Positions 32,150-42,871 of a stretch of DNA of 64,000 nt are shown piece after piece. This DNA is from Solanum dulcamara. Lineage: Eukaryota > Streptophyta > Magnoliopsida > Solanales > Solanaceae. The translations under genes and the position numbers were made by a program. Under the pieces are notes generated by a model, which made no database searches, was not told the DNA's origin, and worked only from the letters and a program-made list of their open reading frames with translations. Numbering within the stretch: position 1 is the stretch's first letter; every line of letters begins with the position of its first letter. The stretch covers positions 30,518,001 through 30,582,000 of the forward strand of contig NC_077243.1 of the NCBI RefSeq assembly GCF_947179165.1, given 5' to 3'.

Positions 32150-35000
32150 GACTTCTATCCTAATGTGGGTCCTCCACACCCTTCTATCTAAGGTCATGTC
32201 CTCCGTAAGCTATAACTGCACCATGTCCTGTCTAATCACCTCTCCCCAATACTTCTTCGGCCTACCCCTACCTCTTCTGTAACCATCCATGGCCAGCCTC
32301 TCACACCTCCGCACTGGGGCATCTGTGTCTCTCCTCTTCACATGTCCATACCATCTCAGTTGTATTTCCCGCATCTTGTCTTCCACCGAGGCCACTCCTA
32401 CCTTGTCCCAAATAGCCTCATTTCTAATCCTGTAGCTCTTGGTGTGCCCACACATCCATCTCAACATTCTCATCTCATCAACTTTCATCTTTTGAATGTG
32501 AGAAGTCTTAACTGGCCAACACTCTACCCCATACAGCATAGCTAGTCTAACCACCACTTTGTAGAACTTGTCCTTAAGTTTTGGTGGCACATTCTTGTCA
32601 TATAGCACTCTGGAAGCGAGCCTCCATTTCATCCACCCTACCCCAATACGATGTGTGATATCATCGTCAATCTCCCCGCTGCCTTATATGATAGACCCAA
32701 GATACTTGCAACTACTTCTCTTTTGGATGTCCTGAGCACCAAGCCTAACTTCAATCCTAACCTCCTGAGGTGTCTCACTGAACTTGCACTCTAAGTACTC
32801 TGTCTTTGTCCTACTCAACTTAAACCCTTTAGACTCCAAGGTATGTCTCCAATCCTCCAACTTAGCGTTAACTCTGCGGCGAGTCTCATCGATCAGGACT
32901 ATGTTATCCACGAAAAGCATACACCATGGCACCGCAACTTGAATTTGTCACGTCAATCCATCTATCACAAAGGCAAATAAAAAAGGACTAAGAGTTGCTA
33001 CTTGATGCAACCCCATCACTACTGGGAAGTGCTCTAAGTCCCCTCCTATTGTCCTTACCCTGGTTTTGGCTTCCTCGTACATGTCCTTGATCACCCTAAT
33101 GTATGCCATAGGTACACCTTTAGCCTCTAAACATGTCCATAGTATTTCTCTTGGGACTTTATCATAAGCCTTTTCTAGGTCGATGAATACCATATGCAAG
33201 TCCCTCTTCCTCTCCCTATGCTGCTCCACCAGTCTCCTCATAAGATTGATGGCTTTTGTAGTTGAGCATCCCGACATAAATCCAAACTAGTTCTCTAAAA
33301 TAGATACGTCTCTCCTCACCCTCATCTCTACCACTCTTTCCCACAGTTTCATAGTTTGGCTTAGTAGCTTAATACCTCTATAGTTGTTGCAACTCTGGAT
33401 ATCCCCTTTGTTTTTTTGTATAGAGGGATCATTATGCTCGACCTCCATTCTTCGAGCATCATTGCCATTTTAAAGATGACATTAAATAACCTAGTCAACC
33501 ACTCCAAACCTACCGATCTCGTGCTCTTCAAAAATTCCCCACAAATCTCGTCAGGTAGCGCATCCTACGAACAACACTCTTAACCTCCTCGACCTTAATA
33601 CTCCTGCAATACCCAAAATCGCAATGCCTCCCTGTATTTTCTAAATCTCCCAACACAAAGTCTCTGTCCCCTTCCTCATTCAAGAGTTTATAGAAATAGG
33701 ACTGCCATCTCTGTTTAATGAGGGTCTCGTCTACCAATACTTTTCCATGCTCGTCCTTAATGCACTTCACTTGGTCCACATCGTGTGCCCTTCTCTCCCG
33801 CGCCCTTGCTAGCCTGAACAATTTTCTATCCCCACCTTTCTCTTCTAGTTCAGCATAAAGGCATTCAAAAGCTGTTGGATTTGCCGTCGAAACTGTCGAC
33901 TTCGCCATCTTTCTCGCTATCTTATAAAGTTCCCTATTCGTCCACTTCTCCACCTCATCTGTGTTTTCTATTAACTTTGCATATGCCATCTTCTTTGCTT
34001 CTACCTTTTCTTGCACTTCTCCATTCCACCACCAGTCTCCTCGATGCCGACTACGACTACCAGTCGATACTCCCAACACTTCCCTTGCCACAGTCCTAAT
34101 ACAACTAGCCGTCCTATCCCACATACTGGTCGCATACCCATTACTATCCTAGGCCTCTATGGCCTTCAACTTCTATCCCATCTCCAGGGCATTTGCAGTG
34201 GTCAAACTCCTCCATCTGATCCTAGATTGATCATCCCTGACCCTCTTATTCCTCATCATCTTGATCCCTAAATCCATTACCAAAAGCTTATGTCGGGTTG
34301 TAAGGTTGTCTATCGGAATGACCTTACAGTCTTTGCACAAACCTTTATCGACCTTCCTCAGGAGTAAAAAGTCTATCTGAGTCTTAGCCACCGAACTATA
34401 GAATGTTACCAAGTGGTCTTCCTTCTTTAGGAAACTCGAATTGGCTATGACCAACCCAAAAGCTCTTGCGAATTCCAAAAATGAAAGGCCTCCTACATTT
34501 CTGACCCCGTAGCCAAAGCCTTTATGCACATCATCATACCCTCCTGAAATAGACCCGATGTGCCCATTGAAATCCCCTCCCACGAAAAGCTTCTCAGTAG
34601 GTGGTATACCTCCCACTAACCAGTCCAAATCCTTCCAAAAGTGCCTCTTATCCTCCTCTTTTAAGCTCGCTTATGGCGCATAAGCACTAATAATATTGAA
34701 TGTGCTCCCTTCAACGACCACCTTAATCGACATCATCCTATCGTTGACTCTCCTAACCTCCACTACCTAATCCCTTAGATCATTGTCTACTAAAATGCCT
34801 ATCCCATTCCTATATTTCGATCTACCTGAAAACTAAAGCTTATACCCGTCTACCTTCGTAGCTTTAGAACCTACCCATTTGATCTCTTGGACACAAGCTA
34901 TATTAAGCTTTCTCTTCTTTAGAATTTTAACTAGCTCTATGGATTTGCCCGTTAATGTTCCAATGTTCCAAGAACCAACTCTCAGTCTAGACGCTCCTTT
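32150..35000 (-). pseudogene. LINE endonuclease-reverse transcriptase ORF (broken)
   Basis: Order on the minus strand: endonuclease start LRVGSWNIGTLTGKS near 34980; VQEIKWVGSK (catalytic Glu) near 34870; FNIISAYAP; GDFNGHIG near 34580; TQIDFLLL near 34350; TRHKLLVMDLGIK near 34285. A linker with RHRGDWWWNGEVQEKVEAKK follows (about 34050), then VVRRMR near 33560. [37 protein letters not shown] at 33200-33150, [15 protein letters not shown] at 33020, then [13 protein letters not shown] at 32925, where the family has FADD. After that come [60 protein letters not shown] and [18 protein letters not shown]. Stops lie near 34840, 34675, 34145 and 32950, with frameshifts between 33560 and 33280. Inactive. 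Confidence 0.92.
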
Positions 35001-35033
35001 AACCTACTTACCCCTCCTTAATAATAATACTAA

Positions 35034-35260
35034 TGACCAATAATATAATGATCGAGTAGGTATCCTACCTTACTGTACTAATATAAACTGATATGCCATC
35101 ACCTTGGGGTATAAACCAAGTGAGAATATTAGGACTTCATGTAATACTCAGCCTCCCAAGTCGTCTCTTCCCTATTCTTGTTTCTCTAGAATACTTTAAC
35201 AAAAGCCACATCTTTGGTTCTCAATCTTCATACCTACCGATCTAATTTGCCAATTGGAGT
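35034..35260 (-). pseudogene. Gypsy A pol, C-terminal tail
   Basis: The minus strand gives a decayed version of the end of gypsy pol: VRMLRTKDVAFVKVF-like and EETTWEAEYYM-like stretches (the family's TWE motif) between about 35250 and 35120. It continues from 37865-37703, from which it is separated by the solo LTR of family G. The sequence GGAGT at 35256-35260 is the left copy of that LTR's target duplication. Confidence 0.7.
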
Positions 35261-37698
35261 TGTAACACCCCTCAAAATATTTCCCCTAAGATTCGGGCCT
35301 TCCTTGTACACGTGTGGGGCCCATCGTATTTATTTCGAAGTATGTGCTTGAGTTAAGATGAGTCCCTGAGAAATTAAAGAGCATTGGAGGTGATGTGGGG
35401 TCATTGCGGACCCTTATGACCGAGCTAAGTCCCAAAAAGGTTCGTCGTGGCTAAGTTAGGATGCGTTCATGTATGGGGTCGACTTCTAATGGCCCTATCT
35501 TTTGAAAGATGGAAATCTAGGTGGCCCACGACCTATTAAATTAAAGGTCATCGAGTCTTTTTTCCAACGCCACTAAGAATATGAATTTTGGAGTTCGGAG
35601 TTGAAAGATACGACGATCCTAAGACGAACTAGCACGGCAGGAATTTCATTTTTGGCCTGGGTTGCAACTGCTGGGGAAATGGCCTTGGCGCTGTAAGGGC
35701 GCGATGCGCCACTATCGCGCCAGAAACATGCCTCAGTAGTTTGGTCCTTGGCGCGAGGCACCACTAAAAGTTGTACAGGGTTTTTCAGGCCAAATTTCCA
35801 GAATCCAGAAAATATGGCCTTGGCGCTGTAAGGGCGCGACGCGCCACTATCGCAATAGAAACATGCCTCAGTAGTTTGGTCTCTAGCGCGGCACGCCACT
35901 GCGATGTGTGAAGGTTTTAGATGTAATTGGCCTGGCGCTGCAATGGCGCGACGCGCCAGGTGCATTTTTGCCTATTTTTCAGAACTTTTAAGGAGGGGCA
36001 ATTTGGGAACTTACCCAAATTATATATATGTTACCCTTGGTCTTTTGGGAACCCATTTTTGCAGCCTCACTCTCTCTCTAAAAAACCCTAGGAGCTGCTC
36101 TCTCTCTCTCTTCTTCTTCTTCTCCATTTCCAACAAAAAGAGTCTAAGAGCTTCAAGATTTGAGTCCTCCATTGAAGACCCAACCACAAGGTTTTCTTCA
36201 AGTCTTCACTAAGGTATGTAAGGCTATCCAAAACATGGGTTGAGTCCACCCATGTGCCCTATTCTTGCTTTGAGGTTAGATGTTCATGAAAATGGAGTTT
36301 CTTGGTATGGTCTAAATTTAAATGAGTTTTGTCTCCTATTTATTTGATTCTATATGTATTGATGTTGTTGAGTTAAGAAGTTCCCAAAATGAGCCTTTAT
36401 GTGAGTATGAGTTGATGAAAATGAGTTGTTAAATATGTTCTATTGATCTTCTTGACTATATAGATTTTGATAAAGGATGCTATTTTCTTAAAAATGTTGC
36501 TTATTATAAAAATGTAAATTTAAAGTATTGAAATTGTGATGAGTCTCAAAGATTTCCCATATAGATGGAGATAATGATTGATTATATCTAGATGTTGCTA
36601 TATATATACATTTAAATTTTTTTTTGAAGGATATGATTGAGATTGATCGGATAGTATGATTGAGAGAGATTTGATTGTGATAGAGTTAATGAGATGACAA
36701 GGTTGTAATGAGACTTGTCGATGTGATTTGATTGAGTTGATTGGATGGAGTTTTATGAGCATTGAATCTTGGGAGGAGTATCGAGCACCGAATTGGGCAA
36801 GAGTATAGTCCATACTCGAACCCAATAACTGCATCGCCAAATGTAAGGGAGATGGAACCGTTAAAGTCGGATGCTTCCCCAAGAGATTTGTCATGACATT
36901 ATAGGACTTTGTTGGATTGGATCCATGATTGGTTGATTTGTTCATACCCTGGCAAGGTATGAACGGACGCGGCAACAACGTTGGTTTGTTGTACTTTCAC
37001 TGGCTTATAAGTGATGGTTGTCGGTTAAGAGAAACTCCCAAATAGGTCTTGATAGTACTCTGAGTCAGATTGAGTTGAATTGTATGTGATTGGTCCCATT
37101 TAAATCATATTCTTGTTTAGACTTAGGACATTTGATTGAGTTGTTATTCCTCTTGAGTTGAGCTTCCGAGTTGATTAATTCTTCCTTGATGTTCGTTGTA
37201 TTCGGCCACTTTACATACTCGTACATTCCATGTACTGATGCCATTTGGCCTGCATCATTTCATGATGCAGAGACAGGTACTAGAGATCATCAACCGGCGC
37301 TCCGTTGAAGATCCACATACACCCTCAGCTAGTTGGTGAGTCCTCCTAGTTTCCAGAGGATGTTGAGCCTTCATGTACAGTTTTGTTGACATTTCCTTTT
37401 ACTTTGATTGTTGGTAGCCATGGACTTGTCATTAGCACCTGTTAGACTTGGATAGAGGCTTCATAGACTGGAGTGTGGAGAGGTCGAACTGTTATTTTGA
37501 GGAGTCTTATTTTATTGTCTTGTTGGGTTGTAAATGTTTGGCCTTCGGCCCCCATATATGAATAGTATTTCATTAATTGAGTTTTCGCTAAGAAAATGTG
37601 ATTGAATGAATATATGACTGGACCAGGTGGTTCGCTCGGAGGTCAGAAATGGCCTTCGAGTGACGGCCATGCCTAGGGTACCCTCTCGGGGCGTGACA
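35261..37698 (+). mobile_element. Solo LTR, family G, 2438 bp, perfect TSD
   Basis: It starts TGTAACACCCC at 35261 and ends GGGGCGTGACA at 37698, with a perfect 5-bp target duplication GGAGT (35256-35260 and 37699-37703). There is no primer-binding site, coding sequence or second LTR, so it is a solo LTR left by LTR-LTR recombination. It interrupts the last part of gypsy A pol. The open frames within (35573-35965, 35904-36212, 36598-36978) are not conserved as proteins. Confidence 0.95.
35679..35961. repeat. Three CG-dense modules in solo LTR G
   Basis: GGCGCTGTAAGGGCGCGA..GCGCCACTATCGC occurs near 35681, 35819 and (shorter) 35932, joined by CATGCCTCAGTAGTTTGGTC. These are the reverse complement of the modules at 517-810. 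Both LTR copies keep three. Confidence 0.8.
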
Positions 37699-37702
37699 GG
37701 AG

Positions 37703-39570
37703 TTTCCTCAAAGGACAATTCATCTGTGATCTGAATATCCTCAATTTGGACAATCCGCGAAGGGTCTCTTATGCACTTTTGCAACATCGATACATAAAAA
37801 ACTAGAATAGCAGATACTAGATTAACAGATTCTAGCCCCAAAGGCAACTCTAACTCATAAGCCACATGTCTTACCCTCTAAAGGATTCGATATGGCCCAA
37901 TAAATCTTGGACTAAGCTTGTCCTTCTTTTCAAATCACATAACACCCCTCATAGGTGAGACTTTCAAGAAAAGCCAGACATCAACACAAATCTAAGTTCC
38001 TTCATCACACATCTGAGTATGACTTTTGGTCGCTTTGAGCTGTCAACAACAGCTCCCAAATCAGCTTTACCTGCTCCACTGTCTTTTGTACTAATTGGGG
38101 TCGAATAAAGCCTAACTCACCTACCTTAAATCATCTAATGATAGATTTACATTTCCTCCCATAAAAAGCCTCGTAAGGTGTCATTCTAATATTAGAATGA
38201 TAATTTTTATTATATGTAAACTCAATAAGAGGCAAGTGGTAATCGCAACTTCCCTTGAAGTCTAGCACACAAGCCCATAACATATCCTTGAGGGTCTAAA
38301 TTGTACACTAATCCTTACCATCTGTCTGAGGGTTAAATATTGTATAGAGATTAACCCACATCCCTAGTCCTTTCTGGAAAAACTCAGAAAGAGCGGTAAA
38401 TTGTGCCCCTCTATCAAAGATAATAGATAATGAAACAGCGAGAAGCCTAAAAATTTCTCTAATATAAAGTAATACATAGTCTTCTCTACAAAAGTACTCT
38501 TAAAAGGTAAGAAGTGGGTTGATTTGTTTAGCCTATCAACAATTATCCAAGTAGAGTCAAACTTACACCATGATTGATGTAACCGAGTAATAAAATCCAT
38601 ATTAATTGCCTTCCATTTTCCCAAAAGAATGGCTATCTCCTGGACTAGCCCAGCTAGCTTCTGGTGTTCAACCTTCACTTGTTCGAAATTAGGACAGTGT
38701 GCCACAAAATTAGAAATTTCTTACTTCATCACATGCCACCAATAGATCTCCTTAATATCATGGTACATTTTGGTGGATCCTGGTTGAATAGAAAATGGGA
38801 ATGGTGTCTCTTTTCAAAAACATGTTGTCAAAGCCCTACAAAATTCAAAACACATTACTGATCTTTAAATCTAATGACTCCATCTCCTTAGCCTTGCCTC
38901 CAAGGTTCTCTAAGTTAACATCGTTGTACTATTGTGCCTTCACCTCAAAAGTAGAGGTGATCCTATTATTTCCTGATCTATTACCCCAGCATCATCAGAG
39001 TCTAATAGTTTAAGCCCCAAACTAGCTAACTAATGGAACTCTCAAAACAACTCTTACTTCTCCACTCCCAAATATAATAGATTATCAATAGACATAGGAC
39101 TAAGAACATCCGCTACTATATTATCTTTCCCCGAACAGTATAAGATATGCATGTCATAGTCTTTAAACAATTCAAGTTATCGGCGTTACCGTAGGTTCAA
39201 CTTTTACTATCAACATTAATGACACACAAGTAATGCCTTAAAATCTTCAAGGCATGAATAAATATATCCAACACTAAATCATGCATGGGGTAGTTCTTCT
39301 TATCCTTCTTTAACTATCTAGAAACATACGTAATTACCTTTCCTTGTTGCACTAGAACAAAAACCAACCTAATGCTTGAAACTTCACAATATATTGCATA
39401 GCCTTTTGGATGTTTGGTGAGATCAGAACAATTTCTAAAGTCAATCCATGTTTTATATCTTTGAAACTCTGTTTGTAGGTTGCATTCAACTAAAACTTCG
39501 TTGCTTCTTGAGTCAGCTTTATCAATGGTGTTGAAAATGGAGAAATTCCTTCAACAATCCTTTTGTAATA
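37703..39570 (-). pseudogene. Gypsy A pol: end of RT, RNase H, integrase, chromodomain region
   Basis: On the minus strand: RFVEGISPFSTPLIKLTQ near 39565 (end of RT thumb), then GYAIYCEVSSIRLVFVLVQQGKVITYVSR with YPMHDL (RNase H) to about 39260, and DVLSPMS near 39110 (family DALSR). Integrase: HCPNFEQVKVEHQKLAGLVQ near 38700 (second Cys of the zinc CPxC is Phe) and INMDFITRLHQSW (first catalytic Asp kept), then IIVDRLNKSTHFLP. The second Asp segment (family SDRG) reads IEGHNL near 38405. Near 37865-37720 MAYELELP..VSMLQKCIRDPSRIVQIEDIQI is the segment before the chromodomain-like end. Gag, protease and most of RT are deleted: LTR A1 joins directly to the RT thumb. Confidence 0.88.
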
Positions 39571-41353
39571 CCCTTACGCAACAACATAACCTTGTAAACA
39601 GCGCATAGCCTTCTTAGAGATCAATATAGCTTCGTAGGAAACTCATAGCCCTCTTAGGCAACAACATAGCCCCGTAGGCAACACATGGCCTTATTGAGAA
39701 TCAATTTAGCCCATAGGCAACTCATAGACCTCTTAGGTGACAACATATCATTGTAGCTAACCACCATAACTCTAAGGCGACAATAACAATCTAACAGGCT
39801 AAAAGTGGGTAGTTTGTCTATAAGAACTAATCAATTAGTTTCTAAGTCATTCCCAACTTAGAGTTGCTACTAATAGAATAAGAATCCCGACAATAGAGAA
39901 CTATAACAACTAGAGTAGCCAATAACCAACAATCATGGGTACGAGTATATCAATGATAATAATACCCTTCTTGTATAACTCTTAAGATTTAAGGAAACAT
40001 GCCAAAAGAAGGGAGAAATCTTAACATACTTTTCAAATGAAGTCTCTAAGGTGTCTGTATGAAACTCATCCAATCTCTCATACTAAAACTATTTCTAGAA
40101 TTAACAAGGCAGCGACAACGAGCTATAGAAAATTAATAATGTGTTAATGTCACACTAACGACCAGTCCACTCCAAAGCATTAAATGAGGCTAATAAAAAA
40201 ATAATGGTAGATAAATCCAACAATAATATGTTAACCACATATGAAAGGAGCGATGAACTCTCGATGCAGTATTCCTAAGTGTACTTCATGTCATTCGATC
40301 CAACAATCTTCTTACATGACTCTGATTATAATCAAACTAACCCACAGTCCCTCCAACACCTCAATACTATCAATATATAACAATAAGAACTCAACGCAAT
40401 AAAATAAAAGGGCTGTCTGGAGCAATAATATCCAAAACACAACTTTGTGGTTCAAATATCTTTTAAGCCGACACTAGAACATAGGATTATGAATGAGGGT
40501 CATAGGGGAATGATTTACTTGACCAAAACCTTTGAAATACTAATCCAAATAATCTATCTATTTGAACTAACCACAACCGAGCAAAAACCAACAAGAAACT
40601 ACTATAAGTCATCGGCAACTATAACTTTTCATAACTAGAAGCTTAGAATCTCGATTCAACAAATAGATAAAAGTATGAGATCCTTATCTTGACAATATAT
40701 ATCCATGTCTAATGTCAAATACATAATAAGCACTTTCTATCTCACTGCCATAAAACCCATGATGATACACCATAAAATCGATGGGGCAAACTATAACAAA
40801 ATGATGAGCTCGCTATGTAGAGCCATTTTCATTAAACTTGCTAGTTGAAAAATCAATATCCAAGAATTTAGGGACTTTTCCTCTGATATTATATGAATTG
40901 TTGTTGATTTTTCTGAGTTAAAATGAAGCTTTCAAAGCTTATATAAAGCTAAACCGACATAGGGATTAGGGCCCCACCTTGACGTGTTTACTTGTGCAAT
41001 CTTATGAAAATACAAATATCTCTCTACTGTGAAATTGTATGGATAAAAGATTTAGTGCGTTGATCTTTAGAATCTAGATCTTCAATTTGATGTCATGGGT
41101 CTTCTAACTCATTATATAATAGGAGAAAAGCTCTGAGACATTTGGACCAAATTTTAGAGAAATCTTTAAAACAAAATTTGTGATAACTTTCATCAATTTT
41201 TATTTTTCAACTTGTTTGACTTCGAAACTTGAGATGCAAACCTTGAATAATAGAAATATGTCATACGACATCCTTCTTAACTTATTAATCACTTTTATTA
41301 TTTCCAAAAAGGTACGGCTTAATTTAGACATTTTTAAAAGTCAGGGTGTTACA
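39570..41353 (-). mobile_element. Gypsy complex A, LTR A1, truncated
   Basis: On the minus strand it starts TGTAACACCCTGAC at 41353 and is colinear with LTR A2 down to the 39-bp repeat array, where it stops and joins pol at about 39570. Its last part, primer-binding site and gag are missing. The right flank AATCC (41354-41358) would be one copy of the target duplication. It is inserted in an LTR of family C. The open frames 40447-40638 and 41180-41365 are incidental. Confidence 0.82.
39590..39745. repeat. 39-bp tandem repeat, four to five copies, in LTR A1
   Basis: Same CATAGCC.TCTTAGGCAACAACATAGCCCCGTAGGCAA units as at 29525-29900. The array is cut short by the LTR-pol junction at about 39570. 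Confidence 0.75.
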
Positions 41354-42340
41354 AATCCCCTATAAAATCACCTCTACCGAGATCTCAAACTCAAAAATGG
41401 TTTTAAATGGATACTTCCTAAGTTTTGGAAGTTAACATTATTTAGGCATCGTTCTTTTTGATTTCGGCATCCCTCCTCGTAATTGCAGAGAGGAAAATTC
41501 AATCAACTCATTTATTGACTTCCACAAGAATATGGAAGACCATGTGATAGCGATGACTGAGGGAACAATGATGCGCGGTCGTTATTAAGCCTACGCAATC
41601 GAAACACATTGAAATTAAGCTACGCAATCATGAAAAGAGCTCTGTAATCACGATGAACTAAAGAAATGGCACCAAATGAGAAAAACCATAACCAACAATC
41701 AAAACTCTTAATGGACCTTCAAGATTCATTCAGAATTCTGTATACACAAACAAAACATTCTACCCCACTGAACTTGATGTTTCGGACCTGATAGAATCGT
41801 TGGAATTTGGTTTCCAAGTCTCTTTGACTCAAAACCCATTTAGTCGCAACTAAACTAACTCAAAGTTCAAAAATAACAAAATAAGCTCGGAACCTCTAAA
41901 AATTTAACCAAGAACTCACCTAGGCTTAAAATCATCCCTCGGATCCAATGAAATTATTGGAAATCCATTTCGAGAGTCCAAACTTAGGAAGTTGACTATA
42001 GTCAACTCAAACGCTAAAATCTCGCTAATTTCCAACTTAGGTCTTCATTTCCATGATACAACCACAAATCTAAAACCGGCAACTCTCTTGTGCCAAATTC
42101 TGCATTCCAAAGCTGATAGAACTAATGGAATCCCATTCAAAGACCAGAATTTGAGCGATACCAAAAAGCACTTTTCACAATTTAAGCCTTTTAAAACTCA
42201 AAACTTTTCAAAATCACAATTTTTCAAAGATTTTCCAAAAAAGCATTGCAAACTAATCAAATACGACTCGGGACAACTATCGAGAGGGGTAAAAGGGTAA
42301 TTTCATAAAAAATTCAAAAATAATCGGCTAGGTCATTGCA
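41354..42340 (-). mobile_element. Gypsy family C LTR, 5' part only (C3)
   Basis: On the minus strand it starts TGCAATGACC at 42340 and follows the opening of the LTRs that begin at 46840 and 51795 (TTACCCTTTTACCCCTC, TTCAAAATTT-type blocks, GGTAGAATG..GAATTCTGAATGAATC). It is cut by the insertion of complex A at 41353. The open frame 41992-42300 is on the opposite strand and not a gene. Confidence 0.72.
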
Positions 42341-42871
42341 CTTACGGACCTTAAATAATTCTTTTAGCATAACATATCATGACTTAGGATAACATAGAAT
42401 AAAAATAAGAGAAATGCGGAAGATAAGTCTCAAAATATAAATCTTAATACAATGAGAATCTAAGCATAACATCTGATAATAAGGGAAATACATGATATTC
42501 TAACATAGCCTCTACTATCATAGATGGGGCATAGGACAAGACCTAGTTCACCAAAATAGACTAAAATAAAAATAAATCTGAAAAGAAAGGTCTGCCTCTA
42601 GCACTAGCTGTAGCCCTGGCAAGACCTCAAGGTCGGCCTCTACCCCTAGTATGCATGCGAGTCATCCTGTAAATAAGCATGAAGCAAGTTAGATTTCAAT
42701 AAATCAATAAGACACACTATACGATAGCGATATAAAAGAGACACATTCCTAAAGACATATTGTAGCCTCCCGAAGATAAGTTATGGATGTCTCCGCACCG
42801 ATTTGCAAGACACTACTAGAAGTTTGTTCTTTACAAATGAGACCGTTGAACCTGGGGCTTTGATACTAAGT
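42341..42871 (-). other. Short 531-bp internal region of family C: PBS, leader and gag start
   Basis: After the LTR end near 42872 the minus strand reads TTAGTATCAAAGCCCC (a decayed TGGTATCAGAGC primer-binding site, 42856-42869), a leader with GGTGCGGAGACATCC and CTTCGGGAGGCTAC, and at 42663 an ATG starting MTRMHTRGRGRP, the start of gag, with a stop soon after. Then, with no pol, comes the next LTR start at 42340. It is a deleted or gag-only internal region. Confidence 0.65.

Larger units (their letters stand above)
31734..35019 (-). mobile_element. RTE-clade LINE, near full length, 3.29 kb
   Basis: A minus-strand non-LTR retrotransposon with an apurinic-type endonuclease followed by reverse transcriptase, ending in a (GTT)n microsatellite tail instead of poly(A). 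It is bounded by a perfect 14-bp target duplication AATAATAATACTAA (31720-31733 and 35020-35033). The 3' end carries the block GGGATTTCATTGGGTTG and AAGGTCTGCATACATTCTACC, the terminal sequence shared by plant RTE LINEs and some SINEs. It sits in the 3' end of gypsy A pol. Confidence 0.92.

Noticed and set aside
33875..34271. Pro/Ser/Leu-rich plus-strand open frames
   Set aside because: They are antisense shadows of the LINE endonuclease and linker on the minus strand.
35573..35965. 130-codon minus-strand frame with repeated RARDQTTEACF segments
   Set aside because: The repetition is the CG-rich LTR module translated; the inverted copy at 517-830 breaks it with stops.
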